39,484 nucleotides of DNA from Phenylobacterium sp. (lineage in GTDB: Bacteria; Pseudomonadota; Alphaproteobacteria; Caulobacterales; Caulobacteraceae): contig NZ_JAPSKZ010000011.1 of assembly GCF_031181185.1 (NCBI RefSeq), positions 1-39,484 on the forward strand. The letters are read 5' to 3'. A program made the translations under genes and the position numbers. Positions 16,951 to 25,142 of the stretch are shown here, in pieces. A model generated the notes under the pieces. The model was not told the DNA's origin, made no database searches, and was given only the letters and a program-made list of their open reading frames with translations. The number at the start of each line of letters is the position of its first letter. Within the stretch, counting starts at the first letter, position 1.

Positions 16951-19203
16951 TCAGGACGGGCGCCCGCCGGCGCCCAGCAGCATGCCCGGGTGTCGGAGGT
17001 CCGCGATGGCTTCCGCCTCGGGCGCGAACTCGGCGGCGCTGACGATCGCCGCATAGCGCGCGATGGCGTTGTCCAGGCTGGGCATCACCTGACCGCGCTC
17101 GGTGGAGAGCGGCGCGTGCGGCGGCCGGGCGGCCGCCCAGCCGAAGCTGCGGGCCTCCACGCCGATCACCAGCTCCTCGTCGAGGCCCAGGGCGCGGGCG
17201 ACCATGCGGGCGAAGTCGGCCCAGCTGGCCTGGCCGACGTTGGCGAGGTGGCGGATGCCGGTCTCCCCGTCCAGCAACAGGTCCAGGGTGGCGTCCACCA
17301 GGTCCGGCACATAGGTCGGCGAGACCACGAGGTCCTCGGCTGCCGGAAGGGATTGGCCGCCCGAGAGGGTCCGGGCCACGTGGTGGGCGAAGTTGTACGG
17401 ATCGAAGGGCGAGAAGAACGCGGCGGTGCGGATCATCAGGCCCTTGGGATTGGCCTCGAGCACGCCCGCCTCGGCGAGAGCCTTGCTCTCGCCGTAGACG
17501 TTCAGCGGCGAGGGCGCGTCGCTCTCGACGTAGGCGCGGCCGGCGGTCCCGTCGAACACCAGGTCGCTGGAGTAGCCCACGACGGGGATGCCGCGCTCGG
17601 CGCAGAGGCGGGCGATGCGGATGGCGCCGGCCGCGTTGGCGGCGATGCAGTCGTCGCGGCAGTCCTCGGCCTCGTCCACGCGAACCCAGCCGGCGGCGTT
17701 GACGACGCCCCAGGCGTCGCAGGCGTCGAGGCAGGCGGCGATGGAGGCGTCATCGTCGAGGGACAGCTCGGCGCGGCCCGTGAGACGATAGGCGAGGCCG
17801 CGCCACTCGCAGGCGCGGGCCAGCGCCTTGCCCAGCGTGCCGGTGGCGCCGACGATCAGCAGCGGCCGTCCCGTGCCGCCGGCCTGCCAGGCCGAGCGCG
17901 GCTCCGGCGTCTCGACGTGGCGGAAGACGGGGCGGAACTCGAGGCGGATGTCGCGCCGCCACCAGCCGGGACCTTCCGTGCCGGGGTGCGGCTGCCCCTG
18001 ACCGGTCGCCAGGCGCTTGAGCTCGGCCGCGATGGCCGTGGGGCGCGGCTCGCCCGAGCGGATGTCGAAGGCGCCCACCTCGTAGTGGCCGAGCGGCTGG
18101 GTCAGCAGGCTGTTCCAGTCGTAGGTCCCCAGGAGGGCCCAGGCGGTGACGGCGCGGACGTCGACGCCGCGGCCCTTCAGGCGACAGGCGGTCTCCCAGG
18201 CCTCGCGCACCCAGCGGACCTGCTCCTCGCGGGTGCAACCGTTGTGGCTCTCGGTGACGGCGAGCGGGCGGCGGTAGCGGACCCAGGCCTCCTCCAGCAC
18301 GGATTCCAGGCCGCCGGGCGCCGGCAGGGTGACGCGGATCGCCTCGACGTCGGCGTAGGCCTGGGCGCCGTTGCCGCCGTGGCGTTCCGGCGGATAGGCG
18401 TCCAGCCGGTGATCCAGGAAGCGCTCGCTGGTGAGGTAGTGGTTCACGCCGAGCACGTCTGGCGGGCACGGATCGTCGGCGATGGCGCGGAGACGGTCGC
18501 CGAAACCGCTGGCGGCCAGGCGCTCGAACATCGGGTGGTCGGGCGTCACCTTGCCCGCCAGCAGATCCCACGTGAGCCAGCGCCGCTGGTTCTCGAACTC
18601 GGCCTGATGGGCGAGCGGCCGGGTCGCGTAGGTGCGGCCCAGGTCCTCGGTCTGGATCAGGCGGGCGGCCGGGTTCACGCGACGGATCTCGCGCATGGCG
18701 AGCCGCGTGGCGTCGATCTGGTTGAGCAGGGCGCCCCAGAAGAACGGCTCGTCCGACAGGTGCGGATACCAGAGGCCGTAGAGAGCGGAGAAGCGCGCGG
18801 TGGTCAGCGGCTCGTTGACCGGGGTCCAGTCGGCGACCCACGGATAGCGCTCGGCGGCGGCGCGCGCGTAGTCGGCGAAGAGGCCCGGGAAGGCGTCGTC
18901 CACCAGGCTGGTGTAGCGCGGGCCCGAGCCATGGTGCAGCAGCCCGACGATCGGGTTCATGCCGAGGTCGCGGATGCGGGCAAGGCGCGCGTCGCTCCAG
19001 CGCCAGTCGCGGGACTGCGGCAGGCTCGGGGCCACCCGCTCCCAAAGCACCGGATAGCGGAGCGCCTTCAGGCCCAGGGCCGCGAAGCGGTCGAGGTCTT
19101 CGGGGCGATCATGGTGGCCGGAGCGAACCGTCTGGTCATAGAACGCAGGGCCGACCCGGTTCACGGTGCATTCGTGACCGCCCCAAAGCTCAATACTCGG
19201 CAT
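16951..19203 (-). CDS. GH1-like / RmlD-like (dTDP-4-dehydrorhamnose reductase) fusion
   Basis: A 750-residue two-domain protein. Residues 1-400 form a GH1-like barrel with acid/base Glu131 (TPVNEPL) and nucleophile Glu318 (AVTESHNG), both intact. After a linker (about 400-445), a Rossmann SDR domain has GATGTLGKAL (452-461), YSSDLVFDG typical of RmlD, and the Tyr570-Lys574 pair in YGESK. Domain order and lengths match a fusion family I recall from proteobacteria and cyanobacteria; its reaction is not established to my knowledge. A single enzyme that hydrolyses a glycoside and also reduces a sugar is possible, but either domain may have changed function. It is divergent from galE, with 113 bases shared upstream. 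Confidence 0.85.
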   Translation of the reverse strand: MPSIELWGGHECTVNRVGPAFYDQTVRSGHHDRPEDLDRFAALGLKALRYPVLWERVAPSLPQSRDWRWSDARLARIRDLGMNPIVGLLHHGSGPRYTSLVDDAFPGLFADYARAAAERYPWVADWTPVNEPLTTARFSALYGLWYPHLSDEPFFWGALLNQIDATRLAMREIRRVNPAARLIQTEDLGRTYATRPLAHQAEFENQRRWLTWDLLAGKVTPDHPMFERLAASGFGDRLRAIADDPCPPDVLGVNHYLTSERFLDHRLDAYPPERHGGNGAQAYADVEAIRVTLPAPGGLESVLEEAWVRYRRPLAVTESHNGCTREEQVRWVREAWETACRLKGRGVDVRAVTAWALLGTYDWNSLLTQPLGHYEVGAFDIRSGEPRPTAIAAELKRLATGQGQPHPGTEGPGWWRRDIRLEFRPVFRHVETPEPRSAWQAGGTGRPLLIVGATGTLGKALARACEWRGLAYRLTGRAELSLDDDASIAACLDACDAWGVVNAAGWVRVDEAEDCRDDCIAANAAGAIRIARLCAERGIPVVGYSSDLVFDGTAGRAYVESDAPSPLNVYGESKALAEAGVLEANPKGLMIRTAAFFSPFDPYNFAHHVARTLSGGQSLPAAEDLVVSPTYVPDLVDATLDLLLDGETGIRHLANVGQASWADFARMVARALGLDEELVIGVEARSFGWAAARPPHAPLSTERGQVMPSLDNAIARYAAIVSAAEFAPEAEAIADLRHPGMLLGAGGRPS

Positions 19204-19316
19204 GGATCCTGGCTTTCCCGTCGCACCCGCGTTGTTAAGCCTCCGTCGGACCCAATAGTTCCAAAACTTGACCTTAGGGCTGGAACCCGACCACCGGGCA
19301 GGGGATTAAGGGCTCC
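19204..19316. promoter_or_regulatory. Divergent promoter region, GH1-RmlD fusion and galE
   Basis: These 113 bases must carry the start signals for both divergent genes. A TTGACC hexamer stands at about 19269, but no -10 box at acceptable spacing was recognised, so individual promoters are not called. Confidence 0.35.
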
Positions 19317-20363
19317 ATGGATCGGGGATCGAAACCCGCCGTCCTGGTGACGGGCGGGGCCGGCTACATCGGCGCACATACGGCGAAGGCTTTGAGCGAG
19401 CGGGGCTACTTCCCGGTCGTGTTCGACAGCCTCAGTTCAGGCTTCCGCGAGGCGGTGCGCTGGGGCGCGTTCGTCCATGGCGACATCCGGGACGCGCGCG
19501 CCGTGGCGGACGCCCTGGACGAATATGGCGCCAAGTCCGTGATCCATTTCGCCGGCCTGATCGAGGTCGGCCGCTCGGTGGTCCAGCCGGACCTGTTCTG
19601 GGAGATCAACGTCGCGGGCACGGTGAGCCTGCTCACGGCCATGCGCGAGCGCGGCGTGGAGCGGATGGTGTTCTCCTCGAGCGCGGCCGTGTACGGCCAG
19701 GGCGGTCGCGGGGCGTTGGAGACCATCCCCGAGGGCGCGGCCAAGGCGCCGGCCAGCCCCTATGGCGACACCAAGCTTGCCTGCGAATGGATGATCGAGG
19801 CCCAGTGCCGGGCCTATGGGCTGTCGGCGGTGGCCCTGCGCTACTTCAACGCCGCGGGGGCCGACCCCTCGGGCCTGATCGGCGAGGCGCACGAGCCGGA
19901 GACGCACCTGATCCCTCTGGCGATCGCCGCGGCCCTGGGCGAGGCCAAGCCGCTGACCGTCTTCGGCGACGACTTCGACACGCCGGACGGCACCTGCCTG
20001 CGCGACTACATTCACGTGAACGACCTGGCCGCGGCGCACGTCGCGGCGCTGGAGGTCGAACTGCCCGCGGGGGCCTTCGAGGCCGTCAACGTCGGCACCG
20101 GCAAGGGCAATTCGGTGCGCGAGGTGGTCGACGCCGTCGGCCGGGCCGCCGGCCGGCCCGTGCCGCACAGCGTGGGCGCGCGGCGGGCGGGCGATCCGCC
20201 GAGCCTGGTGGCGGACGCCAGCCGGGCCAAGGAGTTGCTCGGCTGGGAGCCGGTCTGCTCGGATCTGGACCGCATCGTCGCCGACGCCCTGAGGTGGGAG
20301 GCGCAGCCGGCCTACGGCTCGGGACGCCGGGCGACCGATCGCAAGGCGCAGCCGGCAAGCTAA
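19317..20363 (+). CDS. galE: UDP-glucose 4-epimerase
   Basis: Interconverts UDP-glucose and UDP-galactose with bound NAD. The 348-residue extended SDR has VTGGAGYIGAH (11-21), SSSAAVYG, the catalytic YGDTK (Tyr-x-x-x-Lys) and RYFNAAGAD; GDDFDTPDGTCLRDYIHV is the usual nucleotide-sugar binding stretch. The length is normal, with a short extra tail rich in Arg and Lys. AGGG lies 4 bases before the ATG. The following gene contains a UDP-galactopyranose mutase, so this epimerase probably supplies UDP-galactopyranose to it as well as serving galactose use. A hairpin follows its stop. Confidence 0.93.
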   Translation: MDRGSKPAVLVTGGAGYIGAHTAKALSERGYFPVVFDSLSSGFREAVRWGAFVHGDIRDARAVADALDEYGAKSVIHFAGLIEVGRSVVQPDLFWEINVAGTVSLLTAMRERGVERMVFSSSAAVYGQGGRGALETIPEGAAKAPASPYGDTKLACEWMIEAQCRAYGLSAVALRYFNAAGADPSGLIGEAHEPETHLIPLAIAAALGEAKPLTVFGDDFDTPDGTCLRDYIHVNDLAAAHVAALEVELPAGAFEAVNVGTGKGNSVREVVDAVGRAAGRPVPHSVGARRAGDPPSLVADASRAKELLGWEPVCSDLDRIVADALRWEAQPAYGSGRRATDRKAQPAS

Positions 20364-20384
20364 ACAGTCGTCTCGCCGACATAA

Positions 20385-20421
20385 GCTGAAAAGTTGAGCG
20401 AGCTTTCTCAGCCTATCTTTT
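20385..20421 (+). terminator. Imperfect hairpin with T-rich tail after galE
   Basis: GCTGA pairs with TCAGC and AAAG with CTTT across a 9-base loop, with one bulged C at 20407; the run CTATCTTTTG follows. This is a plausible but weak intrinsic terminator or attenuator between galE and the mutase fusion. Confidence 0.4.
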
Positions 20422-20532
20422 GACTACTGGACACAATTGCAGGGCGTGAAGCAACGCTTCGGAACCAATTCTGCAATCCGGAGTTTCTACCCCGGGCTTC
20501 GTGTGTCGTGAAAATCCAAAAGGAATGCGCCC

Positions 20533-22944
20533 TTGAACACTCCGTGGGTTCCGAGCGCCGTTGGCGCTGCGCCGTTTCCGCCTCATGCAGGGCCTCGGTC
20601 TCACGGTCGAGAGACTTTGATCTGTTTCTCGCATCTGCGGTGGGACTTCGTCTTCCAGCGGCCGCAGCACCTGATGACCCGGTTCGCCCAGACCCGGAAG
20701 GTGGTCTTCTGGGAGGAGCCGAAGTGGCAGCCGCCCGGTTCGCCCGTGGGCCTCGACAGCAAGGTCTGCCCGGACAGCGGCGTGATCGTCGCCACGCCGC
20801 ACCTGCCGGAGGGCATGGACGCCGACGCCGTCGAGGCCACGCTGAAGAGCCTGCTGGACGAGATGCTGGCGGGGAGCAGCGGGACGCTGCTGCGCTGGTA
20901 CTACACGCCGATGATGCTGCCGTTCTCGCGGCACCTGGAGGCCGCATGCACCGTCTATGACTGCATGGACGAGCTGGCGAACTTCAAGTTCGCGCCGGCC
21001 GAGCTGACGATCCTGGAGCGCGAGCTGTTCGACCTCGCCGACGTGGTGTTCACGGGCGGCTACAGCCTGTGGGAAGCCAAGCGCGACCGGCACCCGAACG
21101 TGCATCCGTTCCCGTCCAGCGTGGACCGCGCCCACTTCGCCAAGGCGCGGGTGGCCCGCGAGGAGCCGGCCGACCAGGCGAACCTGCCGTGGCCGCGGCT
21201 GGGCTTCTACGGCGTCGTCGACGAGCGCATGGACCTCGACCTGCTGGCGGCGCTCGCCGACGCCCGCCCGGAGTGGAGCCTGGTGATCGTGGGGCCGGTG
21301 GTGAAGATCGATCCCGCTGCGCTGCCGCAGCGGCCGAACATCCACTACGTGGGCGGCAAGACCTACGACGAGCTGCCGAAGTACCTGGGCGGCTGGAACG
21401 TCGCGCTGATGCCGTTCGCGATCAACGAGTCGACCCGGTTCATCAGCCCGACCAAGACCCCGGAATACCTGTCGGGCGGCCGGCCGGTGGTGTCGACGCC
21501 GATCGTCGACGTGGTGCGCCACTACGGCGAGCTGGAGGCCGTGAAGGTGGCCAGCACGCCCGAGGAGTTCATCGTCGCCTGCGACCAGGCCCTGGCCCTC
21601 TCGCGGCTGAAGGGCGAGTGGCTGAAGGAAGTGGACACGGCGCTGGCGGCGCTGTCGTGGGACGAGACGTTCACCCGCATGAACCTGGAGATCAGTCGCG
21701 TGCTGCTCTCCCGCGAGCAGGTGAAGAACGAACTGCTGGCCCAGGCGGGCGTGGCGGCCCCAGCGGTGCGCGCCGGCTCGCGCCGCAAGCCGTACGACTA
21801 CCTGATCGTCGGCGCAGGGTTTGCAGGCTCGGTGCTGGCCGAGCGGCTGACCAGCCAGCTGGGCAAGCGGGTCCTGCTGATCGACCGGCGGCCGCACATC
21901 GGCGGCAACGCCTATGACGAGAAGGACGCCGGCGGCGTGCTGATGCACAAGTACGGGCCGCACATCTTCCACACCAATTCGGAAGAGGTGTTCCGCTACC
22001 TGTCGCAGTTCACGAAGTGGCGGCCGTACGAGCACCGGGTGCTGGCCTGCGTGAAGGGCGGGCTGCACGTGCCCATGCCGATCAACCGCACCACACTGAA
22101 CATGCTGTACGGCGTCGACCTGAAGACCGACGCCGACGCCGAGGCCTTCCTCGCCAGCCGCGCCGAGCCTGTGGAGAAGATCCGCACGTCAGAGGACGTG
22201 GTGATCAGCCAGGTGGGCCGCGAACTCTACGAGATGTTCTTCCGCGGCTATACCCGCAAGCAGTGGGGCATGGACCCGTCCGAACTGGACAAGGCGGTCA
22301 CCGCCCGGGTGCCGACGCGGACCAACACCGACGATCGCTACTTCACCGACAAGTTCCAGGCCATGCCGCTCGACGGCTACACCCGCATGTTCGAGAACAT
22401 GCTGGACCAGAAAGGCCTGACAGTGGAGCTGGGAGTCGAGTTCGAGGACGTCCGTGACGAAGCCGACTACGACCGGCTGATCTTCTGCGGCCCCGTCGAC
22501 GAATACTTCGACTACCGCTACGGCAAGCTCCCGTACCGCAGCCTGAGGTTCAAGCACGAGACCCTGGACCAGCAATGGTTCCAGCCGGTGGCGGTGGTGA
22601 ACTACCCGGACGAGCAGACGCCCTACACCCGCGTCAGCGAATACAAGCACATGACCGGGCAGCAGTGCGCCAAGACGACCGTGACCTACGAGTACCCGAG
22701 CGCCGAAGGCGACCCGTACTATCCGGTGCCGCGGCCCGAGAACCAGGCGCTGTACAAGAAGTACGAGGCGCTGGCGCTCGAGACGCCGGAGGTGGCGTTC
22801 GTCGGCCGGCTGGCGACCTACCGCTACTATAACATGGACCAGGTGACCGGTCAGGCGCTGGCCACCTTCCGGCGCATCGCCGAACGGGAAGGCCGGACGC
22901 TGATCCAGGCGCAGGCCGCGGCCCAGGCGATCGCCGCGAACTGA
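20533..22944 (+). CDS. glf: Glycosyltransferase / UDP-galactopyranose mutase fusion
   Basis: An 803-residue fusion. Residues 25-400 resemble a GT-B glycosyltransferase (FSHLRWDFVFQRPQHL at the start, YVGGKTYDELPKYL, and the nucleotide-sugar region SPTKTPEYLSGGRPVVS). Residues 418-795 are UDP-galactopyranose mutase: FAD-binding GAGFAG (427-432), IGGNAYDE, KYGPHIFHT, and YTRKQWG (573-579), the signature of Glf. The mutase makes UDP-galactofuranose, and the attached transferase could use it at once. I chose the TTG at 20533 because AGGA lies 8 bases upstream and the frame fits; the first 25 residues are unremarkable and a later start cannot be excluded. No membrane segment is seen. GalE just upstream would supply the substrate. 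The gene symbol applies to the C-terminal half. Confidence 0.9.
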   Translation: MNTPWVPSAVGAAPFPPHAGPRSHGRETLICFSHLRWDFVFQRPQHLMTRFAQTRKVVFWEEPKWQPPGSPVGLDSKVCPDSGVIVATPHLPEGMDADAVEATLKSLLDEMLAGSSGTLLRWYYTPMMLPFSRHLEAACTVYDCMDELANFKFAPAELTILERELFDLADVVFTGGYSLWEAKRDRHPNVHPFPSSVDRAHFAKARVAREEPADQANLPWPRLGFYGVVDERMDLDLLAALADARPEWSLVIVGPVVKIDPAALPQRPNIHYVGGKTYDELPKYLGGWNVALMPFAINESTRFISPTKTPEYLSGGRPVVSTPIVDVVRHYGELEAVKVASTPEEFIVACDQALALSRLKGEWLKEVDTALAALSWDETFTRMNLEISRVLLSREQVKNELLAQAGVAAPAVRAGSRRKPYDYLIVGAGFAGSVLAERLTSQLGKRVLLIDRRPHIGGNAYDEKDAGGVLMHKYGPHIFHTNSEEVFRYLSQFTKWRPYEHRVLACVKGGLHVPMPINRTTLNMLYGVDLKTDADAEAFLASRAEPVEKIRTSEDVVISQVGRELYEMFFRGYTRKQWGMDPSELDKAVTARVPTRTNTDDRYFTDKFQAMPLDGYTRMFENMLDQKGLTVELGVEFEDVRDEADYDRLIFCGPVDEYFDYRYGKLPYRSLRFKHETLDQQWFQPVAVVNYPDEQTPYTRVSEYKHMTGQQCAKTTVTYEYPSAEGDPYYPVPRPENQALYKKYEALALETPEVAFVGRLATYRYYNMDQVTGQALATFRRIAEREGRTLIQAQAAAQAIAAN

Positions 22945-22967
22945 GGCTGCGACAGAAGGACGCCGAA

Positions 22968-22995
22968 GACCCCCGGGCGCAGCGCCCCGGGGGTC
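22968..22995 (+). terminator. Strong GC hairpin after the Glf fusion
   Basis: Perfect 10-base arms (22968-22977 and 22986-22995) enclose an 8-base loop, 24 bases past the stop. The T-run after it is poor (GCTTGCATTC), but the stem is very stable, so it is probably the end of the galE-glf transcript. Confidence 0.6.
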
Positions 22996-23097
22996 GCTTG
23001 CATTCGACGGCCCGATGGCACAGGTTCCCGCCACTGAAGCGCGACGGCGACAGGCGGAATCGCCCTGGCCGCCAAAAAGGGCTTCAGCTTCGAAGTT

Positions 23098-23145
23098 TAG
23101 AGCGCGTTCAAGCGGGGAAAGGCATAGACTTTCGCCAGCGCTCTA
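23098..23145. repeat. Dispersed inverted-repeat element, copy 1
   Basis: TAGAGCGC (23098-23105) and GCGCTCTA (23138-23145) are perfect inverted ends around about 32 bases. The left end reads TAGAG-CGCG-TTCAAGCG, sharing 13 of 17 bases with 31989-32005. Short palindromic elements with such CTAGAGC-like ends are common in alphaproteobacterial intergenic DNA. Confidence 0.5.
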
Positions 23146-23154
23146 GGGGGCGCG

Positions 23155-23385
23155 ATGAGTCACGATCCGGAGTACGCCAGGCGACTGGCCCAGAACCTGG
23201 TGGAACTTCTGGCCCCGTACGAGGAGGAGTTGATCGCGCTCGAGCGGGTCAGTCCATCGGTCGGCGCGCTGCGGCGGGCCGTCGGGATCGTCATCGCCGA
23301 AGCGTGCTATGCGATTTCGGACCAGCGGCCGGCGCAACAGCACCTGGCGCCGCCGACGGATGACGAAGCCAGCCGGGCGCGCTAG
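23155..23385 (+). CDS. Small hypothetical protein
   Basis: A 76-residue, largely helical protein (YARRLAQNLVELLAPYEEEL) with a disordered C-terminal tail. A GGGG stretch precedes the ATG by 4 bases. It lies immediately beyond the inverted-repeat element and 33 bases before the XRE regulator, with which it may be transcribed. No motif, cysteine pair or membrane segment is recognised. The reading frame has good codon character, but the evidence for a gene is modest. Confidence 0.55.
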   Translation: MSHDPEYARRLAQNLVELLAPYEEELIALERVSPSVGALRRAVGIVIAEACYAISDQRPAQQHLAPPTDDEASRAR

Positions 23386-23418
23386 AGCACGGTCCACAGT
23401 AGAGGTTACCGAACGCCC

Positions 23419-23805
23419 ATGGCCAGCAAACCCGAAGCGGTCGCAGATCCTGTCGATGTCGCCGTGGGCGCGCGGATCCGGCTGCTGCGAAAGCTGAAGG
23501 GCCTGTCGCAACAGGCCCTGGCGGACGCCGCCGGCGTCACGTTCCAGCAGATCCAGAAGTACGAACGCGGCGCCAACCGCGTGAGCGCCTCGATGCTGGC
23601 GCGCATCGCCCGCACCCTCGACGTGCCGGTGTCGGAGATGTTTGGCGAGGCCTCGCCCAACTCGAGCGCCGTGGACGAGGTCGCCGCGCTTCTGGCCGAG
23701 CCGGGCGCCCTGGAGCTGCTCAAGGCCTACTCCGACCTGCCGCGCGGCGTCTCGCGCTCGGCGCTTGTGGAATTCGTCCGCAGCCTGCGTAGTCAGCCGG
23801 GCTGA
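23419..23805 (+). CDS. XRE-family transcriptional regulator
   Basis: A 128-residue DNA-binding protein with a Cro/cI helix-turn-helix at about 16-72: [20 protein letters not shown], then [19 protein letters not shown], with [10 protein letters not shown] closing the domain. The C-terminal 50 residues ([20 protein letters not shown] and following) match the small tail seen in rhizobial PraR-like and Caulobacter XRE regulators. There is no ligand domain. The ATG at 23419 has AGAGG about 13 bases upstream, which is weak. Its targets are unknown; the peptidase begins 17 bases later and could share the transcript. Confidence 0.88.
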   Translation: MASKPEAVADPVDVAVGARIRLLRKLKGLSQQALADAAGVTFQQIQKYERGANRVSASMLARIARTLDVPVSEMFGEASPNSSAVDEVAALLAEPGALELLKAYSDLPRGVSRSALVEFVRSLRSQPG

Positions 23806-23822
23806 ACGCCGGGAGCTTCCTG

Positions 23823-25142
23823 ATGTCCGTCTTCCGTCCCGCCGTCCTCGGCGCGCTGGTCCTTGCCTTCGCCATGCCCGCGGCCGCGGCCCCGCCGACC
23901 GCCGCAGAGCGGAAGATGATCGCCACGGTCGACGCCGAGCACGAGCGGCACGTGAAGTTGCTGGAGGACCTGGTGCGGGTGAACTCCGGCACCATGAACC
24001 TCAAGGGCGTCGAGCAGGTGGGCCGCATGATGCGGGCCGAACTGGAGGCCCTGGGCTTCCAGGTCCAATGGGTCCCGATGGAGAAGGTCGGCCGGGCCGG
24101 ACACCTCGTGGCGACGCACAAGGGCGATGGCCGCGGCAAGCGGATGCTGCTGATCGGCCACCTGGACACCGTGTTCGAGCCTGACAGCCCGTTCCAGGGC
24201 TGGACCCGCAAAGGCGACATCGCCGAGGGGCCGGGCGTCGGCGACGACAAGGGCGGCATGGTCGTCATTGTTGCGGCGCTGCGCGCCATGCAGGCCGCGG
24301 GCACGCTGAAGGATGCCGACATCACCGTCGTCCTGACCGGCGACGAGGAGAAGCCCGGCGCGCCGCTGTCGATCGCCCGGGCCGACCTGATCGCCGCCGG
24401 CAAGGCCAGCGACGTCGCCTTGGAGTTCGAGGGCTTGTCGCGGATCGGGGGCAAGGACATCGGCACCATCGCGCGCCGGTCTTCGAATTCCTGGACGCTG
24501 AAGGTCACGGCCCCCTCGGGCCACTCGTCGGGCGTCTGCTCGCCGCAGGCCGGCTGCGGCGCCATCTACGAGCTGGCGCGGATCCTCGACCAGTTCCGCC
24601 GCGAGCTGCCCGAGCCCAACCTGACCTACAACGTGGGGATCGTGGTGGGCGGCGCCCGGGCGTCGGTGAACCCCGAACTGACCGGCGGCCAGGCGGCCGG
24701 CAAGTCGAACATCATCTCGGCCGAGGCCATCGCGCTGGGCGACATCCGTACGCTGACGCCTGAGCAGGAGGCCCGCGTCCGGGCCAAGATGCAGGCGATC
24801 GTCGACCAGCCGCTCAACCGGGCCGCGTCCGAGCTGACCTTCGCCGACACCGGCTATCCTCCGATGGCGCCGACGCCGGGCAACCAGGCGCTGCTGGACC
24901 GGCTGAACGGCGTGAACCGCACGCTGGGTCTGCCCGACATGCCCGCGGGCGATCCGGCGAGTCGCGGCGCGGCCGACAGCTCGTTCACGGCTTTCATCGA
25001 CAGCCTGGCGGGCCTGGGCCCGGCGGGGCAGGGCGCCCACGCGCCGGGTGAGAGCGTCGACCTGGCGAGCATGGCCCTGCAGGCCAAGCGCGCGGCTCTG
25101 CTGATGACGCGGCTGTCGAAGGAGCCGCGCGGCAGGCGCTAG
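23823..25142 (+). CDS. Secreted M20-family metallopeptidase (glutamate carboxypeptidase-like)
   Basis: A 439-residue zinc peptidase with a Sec signal peptide (about 1-23, ending MPAAAA). Two-zinc site: His113 and Asp115 (GHLDTVF), Asp141 (GVGDDKGG), catalytic Glu175 and ligand Glu176 (GDEEKPG), Glu201 (ALEFEG) and His406 (GAHAPGE). These positions nearly match Pseudomonas carboxypeptidase G2, which removes C-terminal glutamate from folates, so a periplasmic exopeptidase of that type is likely. The dimerisation (lid) domain lies around 225-335. GGGAG precedes the ATG. Its stop shares CTAG with the stop of the convergent synthetase. Substrate unknown. Confidence 0.9.
   Translation: MSVFRPAVLGALVLAFAMPAAAAPPTAAERKMIATVDAEHERHVKLLEDLVRVNSGTMNLKGVEQVGRMMRAELEALGFQVQWVPMEKVGRAGHLVATHKGDGRGKRMLLIGHLDTVFEPDSPFQGWTRKGDIAEGPGVGDDKGGMVVIVAALRAMQAAGTLKDADITVVLTGDEEKPGAPLSIARADLIAAGKASDVALEFEGLSRIGGKDIGTIARRSSNSWTLKVTAPSGHSSGVCSPQAGCGAIYELARILDQFRRELPEPNLTYNVGIVVGGARASVNPELTGGQAAGKSNIISAEAIALGDIRTLTPEQEARVRAKMQAIVDQPLNRAASELTFADTGYPPMAPTPGNQALLDRLNGVNRTLGLPDMPAGDPASRGAADSSFTAFIDSLAGLGPAGQGAHAPGESVDLASMALQAKRAALLMTRLSKEPRGRR

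Noticed and set aside
16990..19350. A 786-codon plus-strand frame opposite the GH1-RmlD fusion, running into galE
   Set aside because: Biased to Ala, Gly, Arg and Val without a domain; the minus-strand fusion has both active sites.
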